64,000 nucleotides of DNA from Ascidia mentula. Its lineage: Eukaryota > Chordata > Ascidiacea > Phlebobranchia > Ascidiidae. The translations under genes were made by a program, and so were the position numbers. Below, piece by piece: positions 10,341 through 22,848 of the stretch; the first letter of the stretch is position 1; the number at the start of each line of letters is the position of its first letter. The notes beneath the pieces were generated by a model that worked only from the letters and a program-made list of their open reading frames with translations, searched no databases and was not told the origin of the DNA. The stretch covers positions 11,909,001 to 11,973,000 of the forward strand of contig OX387199.1 of assembly GCA_947561715.1 (NCBI GenBank). The letters run 5' to 3'.

Positions 10341-10887
10341 TGTAACGGCAGAATTTGCGCGTCTGGCACCGCGCCGTCGTCACACCAAGAAGAAATGTCA
10401 ATTTCCAAAAACGCGTGTATTTGCCACACGGGCACAGGCACTTGACAACACGTACGAGGTACACGTGCAAGAACACGAACACGAGCACGTACACGGATAC
10501 GAGCAAGAACACGAACACGAACACGGTTTTCTGTGAAGAAAACGTACACTAAGATTCCAGTTAAGCAATGTTAATAAAAAATACCCTTACCGGAGTTTTG
10601 AGCCAGATCACACGAAACATCAACACACCAAGCCGATTAATATATTTTACAGCAACTTATTCAAATAGAATCAAGGCAACTCTAGCTTTAGTAAAATAAA
10701 CTTGACATTAAATTCAGCACGCTACACGTGGTCCCTAACAACTCAGTTTTATGAAGCATGGCAGAAGGAAAAAAGTTCTCTTGCACTATGATGTCACATA
10801 CAAGGCAAAATTGATATTGTGTGGAAATTGAATTATATGTTTACTGTGTGACGCAGGGGTTGTGCATGAGTGATTTTCGATGTTACA
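10341..10887 (-). repeat. 5' LTR of BEL element 1
   Basis: 547 bp, same ends as the copy at 3614-4154. It holds one extra hexamer in its acacga-type repeat (about 10465-10525). As the upstream LTR of a minus-strand element it should carry the promoter. On the minus strand no TATA box could be fixed with confidence. Confidence 0.95.
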
Positions 10888-10892
10888 GCAAT
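10888..10892. repeat. Target site duplication of BEL element 1 (right copy)
   Basis: GCAAT directly after the LTR end, matching 3609-3613. The satellite continues in register (atatgacttttcgataaaaa) from the next base. Confidence 0.93.
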
Positions 10893-11449
10893 ATATGACT
10901 TTTCGATAAAAACATTTTTTTCAGCACAGGTTTTTTTGTGCAGTGGAGAACACTGGTACTCCAGTATTGCTTTGGCGGTTGCACAACGTATGTAACTGTG
11001 CCATTTCAGCACTTTTCCATTTTGCAGTATATGACTTTTTGATAAAAAATATTTTTTTCCGATTCAAGTTTTATTATTCAATGGAAAACACTGGTACTCC
11101 AGTATTTCTTTTGCGGTTGTGCAACGTATGTAACTGTTCGATTTCAGCACTTGTCCATTGTGCCGTATAAGACTTTTCGATAAAAATATTTTTTTTCAGC
11201 ACAGGTTTTTTTGTACAGTGGAAAACACTGGTTCTCCAGTATTGCTTTTGCGGTTGCACAACGTATGTTACTGTGCGATTTCAGCACTTGTCCATTTTGC
11301 AGTATATGACTTTTCGATAAAAATATTTTTTTTCAGCACAGGTTTTTTTGTACAGTGGAAAACACTGGTACTCTAGTATTGCATTTGCGGTTGCACAACC
11401 TATGTAACTGTGCGATTTCAGCACTTGTCCATTTTGCAGTATATGACTT

Positions 11450-14400
11450 TTCGATAAAAACATTTTTTTCAGCACAGGTTTTTTTGTGCAGTGGAGAACA
11501 CTGGTACTCCAGTATTGCTTTGGCGGTTGCACAACGTATGTAACTGTGCCATTTCAGCACTTTTCCATTTTGCAGTATATGACTTTTTGATAAAAAATAT
11601 TTTTTTCCGGTTCAAGTTTTTTTATGCAGTGGAAAACACTGGCACTCCAGTATTTCTTTTGCGGTTGCACAACGTATGTAACTGTGCGATTTCAGCACTT
11701 GTCGATTTTGCAGTATATGCCTTTTCGATGAAAGAAATATTGTTTCCGGTTCAAGTTTTATTATTCAATGGAAAACACTGGTACTCCAGTATTGCTTTTG
11801 CAGTTGCACAACGTATGTAACTGTGCGATTTCAGCACTTGTCGATTTTGCAGTATATGCCTTTTCGATGAAAGAAATATTTTTTCCGGTTCAAGTTTTGT
11901 TATACAATGGAAAACACTGGTACTCCAGTATTGCATTTGCGGTTGCACAACGTATGTAACTGTGCGATTTCAGCACTTGTCCATTTTGCAGTATATGACT
12001 TTTCGATACAAACATTTTTTTCAGCACAGGTTTTTTTGTGCAGTGGAAAACACTGGTACTCCAGTATTGCTTTTGCGGTTGCACAACGTATGTAACTGTT
12101 CAATTTCAGCACTTGTCGGTTTTGCGGTATATGCCTTTTCGATGAAAGAAATATTTTTTCCGGTTCAAGTTTTGTTATACAATGGAAAACACTGGTACTC
12201 CAGTATTGCTTTTGCGGTTGCACAACGTATGTAACTGTGCGATTTCAGCACTTGTCGATTTTGCAGTATATGCCTTTTCGATGAAAGAAATATTTTTTTC
12301 CGGTTCAAGTTTTATTATGGAGTGGAAAACACTGGCACCCCAGTATTTCTTTTGCGGTTGCACAACGTATGTAACTGTGCGATTTCAGCACTTGTCGATT
12401 TTGCAGTATATGCCTTTTCGATGAAAGAAATATTTTTTCCGGTTCAAGTTTTGTTATACAATGGAAAACACTGGTACTCCAGTATTGCTTTTGCGGTTGC
12501 ACAACGTATGTAACTGTGCGATTTCAGCACTTGTCGGTTTTGCGGTATATGAATTTTCGACGAAAGAAATATTTTTTCCGGTTCAAGTTTTATTATACAA
12601 TGGAAAACACTGGTACTCCAGTATTGCTTTTGCGGTTGCACAACGTATGTAACTGTGCGATTTCAGCACTTGTCGATTTTGCAGTATATGCCTTTGCGAT
12701 GAAAGAAATATTTTTTTCCGGTTCAAGTTTTATTATGCAGTGGAAAACACTGGTACTCCAGTATTGCTTTTGCGGTTGCACAACGTATGTAACTGTTCGA
12801 TTTCAGCACTTGTCCATTTTGCCGTATATGACTTTTCGATAAAAAGATTTTTTTTCAGCACAGGTTTTTTTGTACAGTGGAAAACACTGGTTCTCCAGTA
12901 TTGCTTTTGCGGTTGCACAACGTATGTAACTGCGCCATTTCAGCACTTGTCCATTATGCAGTAGACGAATTAAAAAAAAAAATATTTTTTTTCAGTACAA
13001 GTTTTATTGTACAGTGGAAAACATTGCTACTCAGTATTGCTTTGGCGGTTGCATAACGTATGTAACTGTTCGATTTCAGCACTTGTCCATTTTGCAGTAT
13101 ATGACTTTTCGATAAAAAATATTTTTTTCTCCCCGAAGTTTTTTTTTTACAGAGGAAATCAGTGGTACTCCAGTATTGCTTTGGCGGTTGCATAACGTAT
13201 GTAAATGTTCGATTTCAGCGCTTGTCCATTTTGCAGTATATGACTTTTCGATAAAAAATATTTTTTTTCAATATTAGCTTTATTATGCATTGGAAAACGC
13301 TGGTACTCCAGTGTTGCTTTTGCAGTTGCACAACGTATGTAACTGTGCGATTTCAGCACTTGTCGATTTTGCAGTATATGCCTTTTCGATGAAAGAAATA
13401 TTTTTTCCGGTTCAAGTTTTGTTATACAATGGAAAACACTGGTACTCCAGTATTGCATTTGCGGTTGCACAACGTATGTAACTGTGCGATTTCAGCACTT
13501 GTCCATTTTGCAGTATATGACTTTTCGATACAAACATTTTTTTCAGCACAGGTTTTTTTGTGCAGTGGAAAACACTGGTACTCCAGTATTGCTTTTGCGG
13601 TTGCACAAGGTATGTAACTGTTCGATTTCAGCACTTGTCGGTTTTGCGGTATATGCCTTTTCGATGAAAGAAATATTTTTTCCGGTTCAAGTTTTATTAT
13701 ACAATGGAAAACACTGGTACTCCAGTATTGCTTTTGCGGTTGCACAACGTATGTAACTGCGCCATTTCAGCACTTGTCCGTTTTGCAGTATACGAATTTT
13801 CAAAAACAATATTTTTTTTTGTACAAGTTTTATTATACAGTGGAAAACATTGCTACTCAGTATTGCTTTTGCGGTTGCACAACGTATGTAACTGTGCCAT
13901 TTCAGCACTTTTCCATTTTGCAGTATATGACTTTTTGATAAAAAATATTTTTTTCCGGTTCAAGTTTTATTATTCAGTGGAAAACACTGGCACTCCAGTA
14001 TTGCTTTTGCGGTTGCACAACGTATGTAACTGTGCGATTTCAGGACTTGTCGATTTTGCAGTATATGACTTTTCGATGAAAGAAATATTTTTTGCGGTTC
14101 AAGTTTTATTATACAGTGGAAAACACTGGTACTCCAGTATTTCTTTTGCGGTTGCACAACGTATGTAACTGTGCCATTTCAGCACTTTTCCATTTTGCAG
14201 TATATGACTTTTTGATAAAAAATATTTTTTTCCGATTCAAGTTTTATTATTCAATGGAAAACACTGGTACTCCAGTATTTCTTTTGCGGTTGTGCAACGT
14301 ATGTAACTGTTCGATTTCAGCACTTGTCCATTTTGCCGTATAAGACTTTTCGATAAAAATATTTTTTTTCAGCACAGGTTTTTTTGTGCAGTGGAGAACA

Positions 14401-17400
14401 CTGGTACTCCAGTATTGCTTTGGCGGTTGCACAACGTATGTAACTGTGCCATTTCAGCACTTTTCCATTTTGCAGTATATGACTTTTTGATAAAAAATAT
14501 TTTTTTCCGGTTCAAGTTTTATTATACAGTGGAAAACACTGGCACTCCAGTATTTCTTTTGCGGTTGCACAACGTATGTAACTGTGCGATTTCAGCACTT
14601 GTCGATTTTGCAGTATATGCCTTTTCGATGAAAGAAATATTTTTTCCGGTTCAAGTTTTATTATACAATGGAAAACACTGGTACTCCAGTATTGCTTTTG
14701 CAGTTGCACAACGTATGTAACTGTGCGATTTCAGCACTTGTCGATTTTGCAGTATATGCCTTTTCGATGAAAGAAATATTTTTTCCGGTTCAAGTTTTGT
14801 TATACAATGGAAAACACTGGTACTCCAGTATTGCATTTGCGGTTGCACAACGTATGTAACTGTGCGATTTCAGCACTTGTCCATTTTGCAGTATATGACT
14901 TTTCGATACAAACATTTTTTTCAGCACAGGTTTTTTTGTGCAGTGGAAAACACTGGTACTCCAGTATTGCTTTTGCGGTTGCACAACGTATGTAACTGTT
15001 CAATTTCAGCACTTGTCGGTTTTGCGGTATATGCCTTTTCGATGAAAGAAATATTTTTTCCGGTTCAAGTTTTATTATACAATGGAAAACACTGGTACTC
15101 CAGTATTGCTTTTGCGGTTGCACAACGTATGTAACTGTGCGATTTCAGCACTTGTCGATTTTGCAGTATATGCCTTTTCGATGAAAGAAATATTTTTTTC
15201 CGGTTCAAGTTTTATTATGGAGTGGAAAACACTGGCACCCCAGTATTTCTTTTGCGGTTGCACAACGTATGTAACTGTGCGATTTCAGCACTTGTCGATT
15301 TTGCAGTATATGCCTTTTCGATGAAAGAAATATTTTTTCCGGTTCAAGTTTTGTTATACAATGGAAAACACTGGTACTCCAGTATTGCTTTTGCGGTTGC
15401 ACAACGTATGTAACTGTGCGATTTCAGCACTTGTCGGTTTTGCGGTATATGAATTTTCGACGAAAGAAATATTTTTTCCGGTTCAAGTTTTATTATACAA
15501 TGGAAAACACTGGTACTCCAGTATTGCTTTTGCGGTTGCACAACGTATGTAACTGTGCGATTTCAGCACTTGTCGATTTTGCAGTATATGCCTTTGCGAT
15601 GAAAGAAATATTTTTTTCCGGTTCAAGTTTTATTATGCAGTGGAAAACACTGGTACTCCAGTATTGCTTTTGCGGTTGCACAACGTATGTAACTGCGCCA
15701 TTTCAGCACTTGTCCATTATGCAGTAGACGAATTAAAAAAAAAAATATTTTTTTTCAGTACAAGTTTTATTGTACAGTGGAAAACATTGCTACTCAGTAT
15801 TGCTTTGGCGGTTGCATAACGTATGTAACTGTTCGATTTCAGCACTTGTCCATTTTGCAGTATATGACTTTTCGATAAAAAATATTTTTTCTCCCCGAAG
15901 TTTTTTTTTTACAGAGGAAATCAGTGGTACTCCAGTATTGCTTTGGCGGTTGCATAACGTATGTAAATGTTCGATTTCAGCGCTTGTCCATTTTGCAGTA
16001 TATGACTTTTCGATAAAAAATATTTTTTTTCAATATTAGCTTTATTATGCATTGGAAAACGCTGGTACTCCAGTGTTGCTTTTGCAGTTGCACAACGTAT
16101 GTAACTGTGCGATTTCAGCACTTGTCGATTTTGCAGTATATGCCTTTTCGATGAAAGAAATATTTTTTCCGGTTCAAGTTTTGTTATACAATGGAAAACA
16201 CTGGTACTCCAGTATTGCATTTGCGGTTGCACAACGTATGTAACTGTGCGATTTCAGCACTTGTCCATTTTGCAGTATATGACTTTTCGATACAAACATT
16301 TTTTTCAGCACAGGTTTTTTTGTGCAGTGGAAAACACTGGTACTCCAGTATTGCTTTTGCGGTTGCACAACGTATGTAACTGTTCGATTTCAGCACTTGT
16401 CGGTTTTGCGGTATATGCCTTTTCGATGAAAGAAATATTTTTTCCGGTTCAAGTTTTATTATACAATGGAAAACACTGGTACTCCAGTATTGCTTTTGCG
16501 GTTGCACAACGTATGTAACTGCGCCATTTCAGCACTTGTCCGTTTTGCAGTATACGAATTTTCAAAAACAATATTTTTTTTTGTACAAGTTTTATTATAC
16601 AGTGGAAAACATTGCTACTCAGTATTGCTTTTGCGGTTGCACAACGTATGTAACTGTGCCATTTCAGCACTTTTCCATTTTGCAGTATATGACTTTTTGA
16701 TAAAAAATATTTTTTTCCGGTTCAAGTTTTATTATTCAGTGGAAAACACTGGCACTCCAGTATTGCTTTTGCGGTTGCACAACGTATGTAACTGTGCGAT
16801 TTCAGCACTTGTCGATTTTGCAGTATATGACTTTTCGATGAAAGAAATATTTTTTGCGGTTCAAGTTTTGTTATACAGTGGAAAACACTGGTACTCCAGT
16901 ATTTCTTTTGCGGTTGCACAACGTATGTAACTGTGCCATTTCAGCACTTTTCCATTTTGCAGTATATGACTTTTTGATAAAAAATATTTTTTTCCGATTC
17001 AAGTTTTATTATTCAATGGAAAACACTGGTACTCCAGTATTTCTTTTGCGGTTGTGCAACGTATGTAACTGTTCGATTTCAGCACTTGTCCATTTTGCCG
17101 TATAAGACTTTTCGATAAAAATATTTTTTTTCAGCACAGGTTTTTTTGTACAGTGGAAAACACTGGTTCTCCAGTATTGCTTTTGCGGTTGCACAACGTA
17201 TGTTACTGTGCGATTTCAGCACTTGTCCATTTTGCAGTATATGACTTTTCGATAAAAATATTTTTTTTCAGCACAGGTTTTTTTGTACAGTGGAAAACAC
17301 TGGTACTCTAGTATTGCATTTGCGGTTGCACAACGTATGTAACTGTGCGATTTCAGCACTTTTCCATTTTGCAGTATATGACTTTTCGATAAAAACATTT

Positions 17401-19000
17401 TTTTCAGCACAGGTTTTTTTGTGCAGTGGAGAACACTGGTACTCCAGTATTGCTTTGGCGGTTGCACAACGTATGTAACTGTGCCATTTCAGCACTTTTC
17501 CATTTTGCAGTATATGACTTTTTGATAAAAAATATTTTTTTCCGGTTCAAGTTTTATTATACAGTGGAAAACACTGGCACTCCAGTATTTCTTTTGCGGT
17601 TGCACAACGTATGTAACTGTGCGATTTCAGCACTTGTCGATTTTGCAGTATATGCCTTTTCGATGAAAGAAATATTTTTTCCGGTTCAAGTTTTATTATA
17701 CAATGGAAAACACTGGTACTCCAGTATTGCTTTTGCAGTTGCACAACGTATGTAACTGTGCGATTTCAGCACTTGTCGATTTTGCAGTATATGCCTTTTC
17801 GATGAAAGAAATATTTTTTCCGGTTCAAGTTTTGTTATACAATGGAAAACACTGGTACTCCAGTATTGCATTTGCGGTTGCACAACGTATGTAACTGTGC
17901 GATTTCAGCACTTGTCCATTTTGCAGTATATGACTTTTCGATACAAACATTTTTTTCAGCACAGGTTTTTTTGTGCAGTGGAAAACACTGGTACTCCAGT
18001 ATTGCTTTTGCGGTTGCACAACGTATGTAACTGTTCGATTTCAGCACTTGTCGGTTTTGCGGTATATGCCTTTTCGATGAAAGAAATATTTTTTCCGGTT
18101 CAAGTTTTATTATACAATGGAAAACACTGGTACTCCAGTATTGCTTTTGCGGTTGCACAACGTATGTAACTGTGCGATTTCAGCACTTGTCGATTTTGCA
18201 GTATATGCCTTTAGGATGAAAGAAATATTTTTTTCCGGTTCAAGTTTTATTATGGAGTGGAAAACACTGGCACTCCAGTATTTCTTTTGCGGTTGCACAA
18301 CGTATGTAACTGTGCGATTTCAGCACTTGTCGATTTTGCAGTATATGCCTTTTCGATGAAAGAAATATTTTTTCCGGTTCAAGTTTTGTTATACAATGGA
18401 AAACACTGGTACTCCAGTATTGCTTTTGCGGTTGCACAACGTATGTAACTGTTCGATTTCAGCACTTGTCCATTTTGCCGTATATGACTTTTCGATAAAA
18501 AGATTTTTTTTCAGCACAGGTTTTTTTGTACAGTGGAAAACACTGGTTCTCCAGTATTGCTTTTGCGGTTGCACAACGTATATAACTGCGCCATTTCAGC
18601 ACTTGTCCATTATGCAGTAGACGAATTAAAAAAAAAAATATTTTTTTTCAGTACAAGTTTTATTGTACAGTGGAAAACATTGCTACTCAGTATTGCTTTG
18701 GCGGTTGCATAACGTATGTAACTGTTCGATTTCAGCACTTGTCCATTTTGCAGTATATGACTTTTCGATAAAAAATATTTTTTTCTCCCCAAAGTTTTTT
18801 TTTTACAGAGGAAATCAGTGGTACTCCAGTATTGCTTTGGCGGTTGCATAACGTATGTAAATGTTCGATTTCAGCGCTTGTCCATTTTGCAGTATATGAC
18901 TTTTCGATAAAAAATATTTTTTTTCAATATTAGCTTTATTATGCATTGGAAAACGCTGGTACTCCAGTGTTGCTTTTGCCGTTGCACAAAGTATGTAACT
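11450..19000 (+). repeat. Higher-order repeat of about 2.8-3.0 kb, about 2.5 copies
   Basis: The same order of monomer variants returns with offsets of 2900 bp (11491 to 14391), 2762-2763 bp (13007 to 15770; 13687 to 16449; 14247 to 17009) and 3035 bp (14391 to 17426; 14790 to 17825). The offsets differ by whole monomers, as expected when unequal exchange adds or removes single monomers. Each unit holds 20-22 monomers, including a tctccccgaagttttttt linker type and an atattagctttattatgc type that serve as phase markers. Confidence 0.85.
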
Positions 19001-19289
19001 GTGCCATTTCAGCACTTTTCCATTTTGCAGTATATGACTTTTTGATAAAAAATATTTTTTTCCGATTCAAGTTTTATTATACAATGGAAAACACTGGTAC
19101 TCCAGTATTTCTTTTGCGGTTGCACAACGTATGTAACTGTGCCATTTCAGCACTTTTCCATTTTGCAGTATATGACTTTTTGATAAAAAATATTTTTTTC
19201 CGATTCAAGTTTTATTATACAATGGAAAACACTGGTACTCCAGTATTTCTTTTGCGGTTGTACAACGTATGTAACTGTGCGATTTCAGC

Positions 19290-22200
19290 ACTTGTCCATT
19301 TTGCCGAATAAGACTTTTCGATAAAAATATTTTTTTTCAGCACAGGTTTTTTTGTACAGTGGAAAACACTGGTACTCCAGTATTGCTTTTGCGGTTGCAC
19401 AACGTATGTTACTGTGCGATTTCAGCACTTGTCCATTTTGCAGTATATGACTTTTCGATAAACAATATTTTTTTTCAGTACAAGTTTTATTATACAGTGG
19501 AAAACACTGGTACTCCAGTATTGCTTTTGCGGTTGCACAACGTATGTAACTGTTCGATTTCAGCACTTGTCCATTTTGCCGTATATGACTTTTCGATAAA
19601 ATATTTTTTTTCAGCACAGGTTTTTTTGTACAGTGGAAAACACTGGTTCTCCAGTATTGCTTTTGCGGTTGCACAACGTATGTAACTGCTCCATTTCAGC
19701 ACTTGTCCATTTTGCAGTAGACGAATTCAAAAAAAAAATATTTTTTTAAGTACAAGTTTTATTGTTCAGTGGAAAACATTGCTACTCATTATTGCTTTGG
19801 CGGTTGCATAACGTATGTAACTTTTCGATTTCAGCACTTGTCCATTTTGCAGTATATGACTTTTCGATAAAAAATATTTTTTTCTCCCCAAATTTTTTTT
19901 TTACAGAGGAAATCAGTGGTACTCCAGTATTGCTTTGGCGGTTGCATAACGTATGTAAATGTTCGATTTCAGCGCTTGTCCATTTTGCAGTATATGACTT
20001 TTCGATAAAAAATATTTTTTTTCAATATTAGCTTTATTATGCATTGGAAAACGCTGGTACTCCAGTGTTGCTTTTGCCGTTGCACAAAGTATGTAACTAA
20101 GCGATTTCAGCACTTGTCCATTTTGCAGTATATGACTTTTCGATAAAAAATATTTTTTTTCAGTACAAGTTTTATTGTACAGTGGAAAACACTGGTACTG
20201 CAGTATTGCTTTGGCGGTTGCATAAAGTATGTAACTGTTCGATTTCAGTACTTGTCCATTTTGCAGTATATGACTTTTCGATAAAAATATTTTTTTTCAG
20301 CACAGGTTTTTTTGTACAGTGGAAAACACTGGTACTCTAGTATTGCTTTTGCGGTTGCACAACCTATGTAACTGTGCGATTTCAGCACTTGTCCATTTTG
20401 CAGTATATGACTTTTCGATAAAAACATATTTTTCAGCACAGGTTTTTTTGTGCAGTGGAGAACACTGGTACTCCAGTATTGCTTTGGCGGTTGCACAACG
20501 TATGTAACTGTGCGATTTCAGCACTTGTCCATTTTGCAGTATATGACTTTTCGATAAAAATAATTTTTTCTCCCCAAAGTTTTTTTTTTGCAGTGGACCT
20601 CCAGTATTGCTTTGGCTGTTGCATAACGTATATAACTGTTCGATTTCAGCACTTGTCCATTTTGCAGTATATGACTTTTCGATAAAAAATATTTTTTTTC
20701 AGAACAAGCTTTATTATACAGTGGAAAACGCTGGTACTCCAGTATTGCTTTTGCGGTTGCACAACGTATGTAACTGTTCGATTTCAGCACTTGTCCATTT
20801 TGCCGTATATGACTTTTCGATAAAAATATTTTTTTTTCAGCACAGGTTTTTTTGTACAGTGGAAAACACTGGTTCTCCAGTATTGCATTTGCGGTTGCAC
20901 AACGTATGCAACTGCGCGATTTCAGCACTTGTCCATTTTGCCGTATAAGACTTTTCGATAAAAATATTTTTTTTCAGCACAGGTTTTTTTGTACAGTGGA
21001 AAACACTGGTACTCCAGTATTGCTTTTGCGGTTGCACAACGTATGTTACTGTGCGATTTCAGCACTTGTCCATTTTGCAGTATATGACTTTTCGATAAAC
21101 AATATTTTTTTTCAGTACAAGTTTTATTATACAGTGGAAAACACTGGTACTCCAGTATTGCTTTTGCGGTTGCACAACGTATGTAACTGTTCGATTTCAG
21201 CACTTGTCCATTTTGCCGTATATGACTTTTCGATAAAATATTTTTTTTCAGCACAGGTTTTTTTGTACAGTGGAAAACACTGGTTCTCCAGTATTGCTTT
21301 TGCGGTTGCACAACGTATGTAACTGCTCCATTTCAGCACTTGTCCATTTTGCAGTAGACGAATTCAAAAAAAAAATATTTTTTTAAGTACAAGTTTTATT
21401 GTTCAGTGGAAAACATTGCTACTCATTATTGCTTTGGCGGTTGCATAACGTATGTAACTTTTCGATTTCAGCACTTGTCCATTTTGCAGTATATGACTTT
21501 TCGATAAAAAATATTTTTTTCTCCCCAAATTTTTTTTTTACAGAGGAAATCAGTGGTACTCCAGTATTGCTTTGGCGGTTGCATAACGTATGTAAATGTT
21601 CGATTTCAGCGCTTGTCCATTTTGCAGTATATGACTTTTCGATAAAAAATATTTTTTTTCAATATTAGCTTTATTATGCATTGGAAAACGCTGGTACTCC
21701 AGTGTTGCTTTTGCCGTTGCACAAAGTATGTAACTAAGCGATTTCAGCACTTGTCCATTTTGCAGTATATGACTTTTCGATAAAAAATATTTTTTTTCAG
21801 TACAAGTTTTATTGTACAGTGGAAAACACTGGTACTGCAGTATTGCTTTGGCGGTTGCATAAAGTATGTAACTGTTCGATTTCAGTACTTGTCCATTTTG
21901 CAGTATATGACTTTTCGATAAAAATATTTTTTTTCAGCACAGGTTTTTTTGTACAGTGGAAAACACTGGTACTCTAGTATTGCTTTTGCGGTTGCACAAC
22001 CTATGTAACTGTGCGATTTCAGCACTTGTCCATTTTGCAGTATATGACTTTTCGATAAAAACATATTTTTCAGCACAGGTTTTTTTGTGCAGTGGAGAAC
22101 ACTGGTACTCCAGTATTGCTTTGGCGGTTGCACAACGTATGTAACTGTGCGATTTCAGCACTTGTCCATTTTGCAGTATATGACTTTTCGATAAAAATAA

Positions 22201-22460
22201 TTTTTTCTCCCCAAAGTTTTTTTTTTGCAGTGGACCTCCAGTATTGCTTTGGCTGTTGCATAACGTATATAACTGTTCGATTTCAGCACTTGTCCATTTT
22301 GCAGTATATGACTTTTCGATAAAAAATATTTTTTTTCAGAACAAGCTTTATTATACAGTGGAAAACGCTGGTACTCCAGTATTGCTTTTGCGGTTGCACA
22401 ACGTATGTAACTGTTCGATTTCAGCACTTGTCCATTTTGCCGTATATGACTTTTCGATAA
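19290..22460 (+). repeat. 12-monomer tandem duplication, 1637-bp unit
   Basis: Positions about 19290-20926 and 20927-22460 carry the same twelve monomers in the same order, with a constant 1637-bp offset and very few differences. Markers include a monomer reading gcagtggacctccagt, which lacks about 12 bp of the core (about 20590 and 22227), and a linker with an 11-base A/T run after gacgaattc (about 19730 and 21367). The first eight or so monomers of the unit also match positions 1-1240. Confidence 0.9.
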
Positions 22461-22497
22461 AAATATTTTTTTTTCAGTACAAGTTTTATTATACAGT

Positions 22498-22604
22498 GGA
22501 AAACATTGCTACTCAGTATTGCTTTTGCGGTTGCACAACGTATTTGCAGCATAAGAATTATCGACAAAAATATTTTTTTTTTAGAACAAGTTTTATTATA
22601 CAGT
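22498..22604 (+). repeat. Short satellite monomer (107 bp)
   Basis: Counterpart of 2077-2183: same internal 30-bp loss, same tactcag variant, same neighbours, offset 20421 bp. Confidence 0.85.
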
Positions 22605-22742
22605 GGAAAACATTGGTACTCCAGTATTGCTTTTGCAGTTGCATAACGTATGTAACTGTTCGATTTCAGCACTTGTCCATTTTGCCGTATATGACTTTTC
22701 GATAAAAATATTTTTTTTTCAGTACAAATTTTATTATACAGT

Positions 22743-22848
22743 GGAAAACATTGGTACTCAGTATTGCTTTTGCGGTTGCACAACGTATTTGCAGCATAAG
22801 AATTATCGATAAAAATATTTTTTTTTGGTGCAAGTTTTATTATTCAGT
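22743..22848 (+). repeat. Short satellite monomer (106 bp)
   Basis: Counterpart of 2322-2427 in the duplicated block. The tttttggtgcaag linker type follows, as in the left copy. Confidence 0.85.

Larger units (their letters stand above)
3614..10887 (-). mobile_element. BEL/Pao LTR retrotransposon, looks whole (element 1)
   Basis: A 7274-bp element read on the minus strand. It has LTRs of 541 and 547 bp with 6-bp inverted ends (TGTAAC/GTTACA), a 5-bp flanking duplication (GCAAT), a purine tract next to the 3' LTR and one long gag-pol frame between them. Domain order in the polyprotein is gag-like, zinc knuckles, aspartic protease, reverse transcriptase, RNase H, integrase, which is BEL/Pao order (no envelope is seen). 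The LTRs show no substitution that I can find and differ only by one 6-bp unit in an internal hexamer repeat, so insertion was very recent. It lies inside a satellite monomer. It looks whole, with no break seen. Confidence 0.96.
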
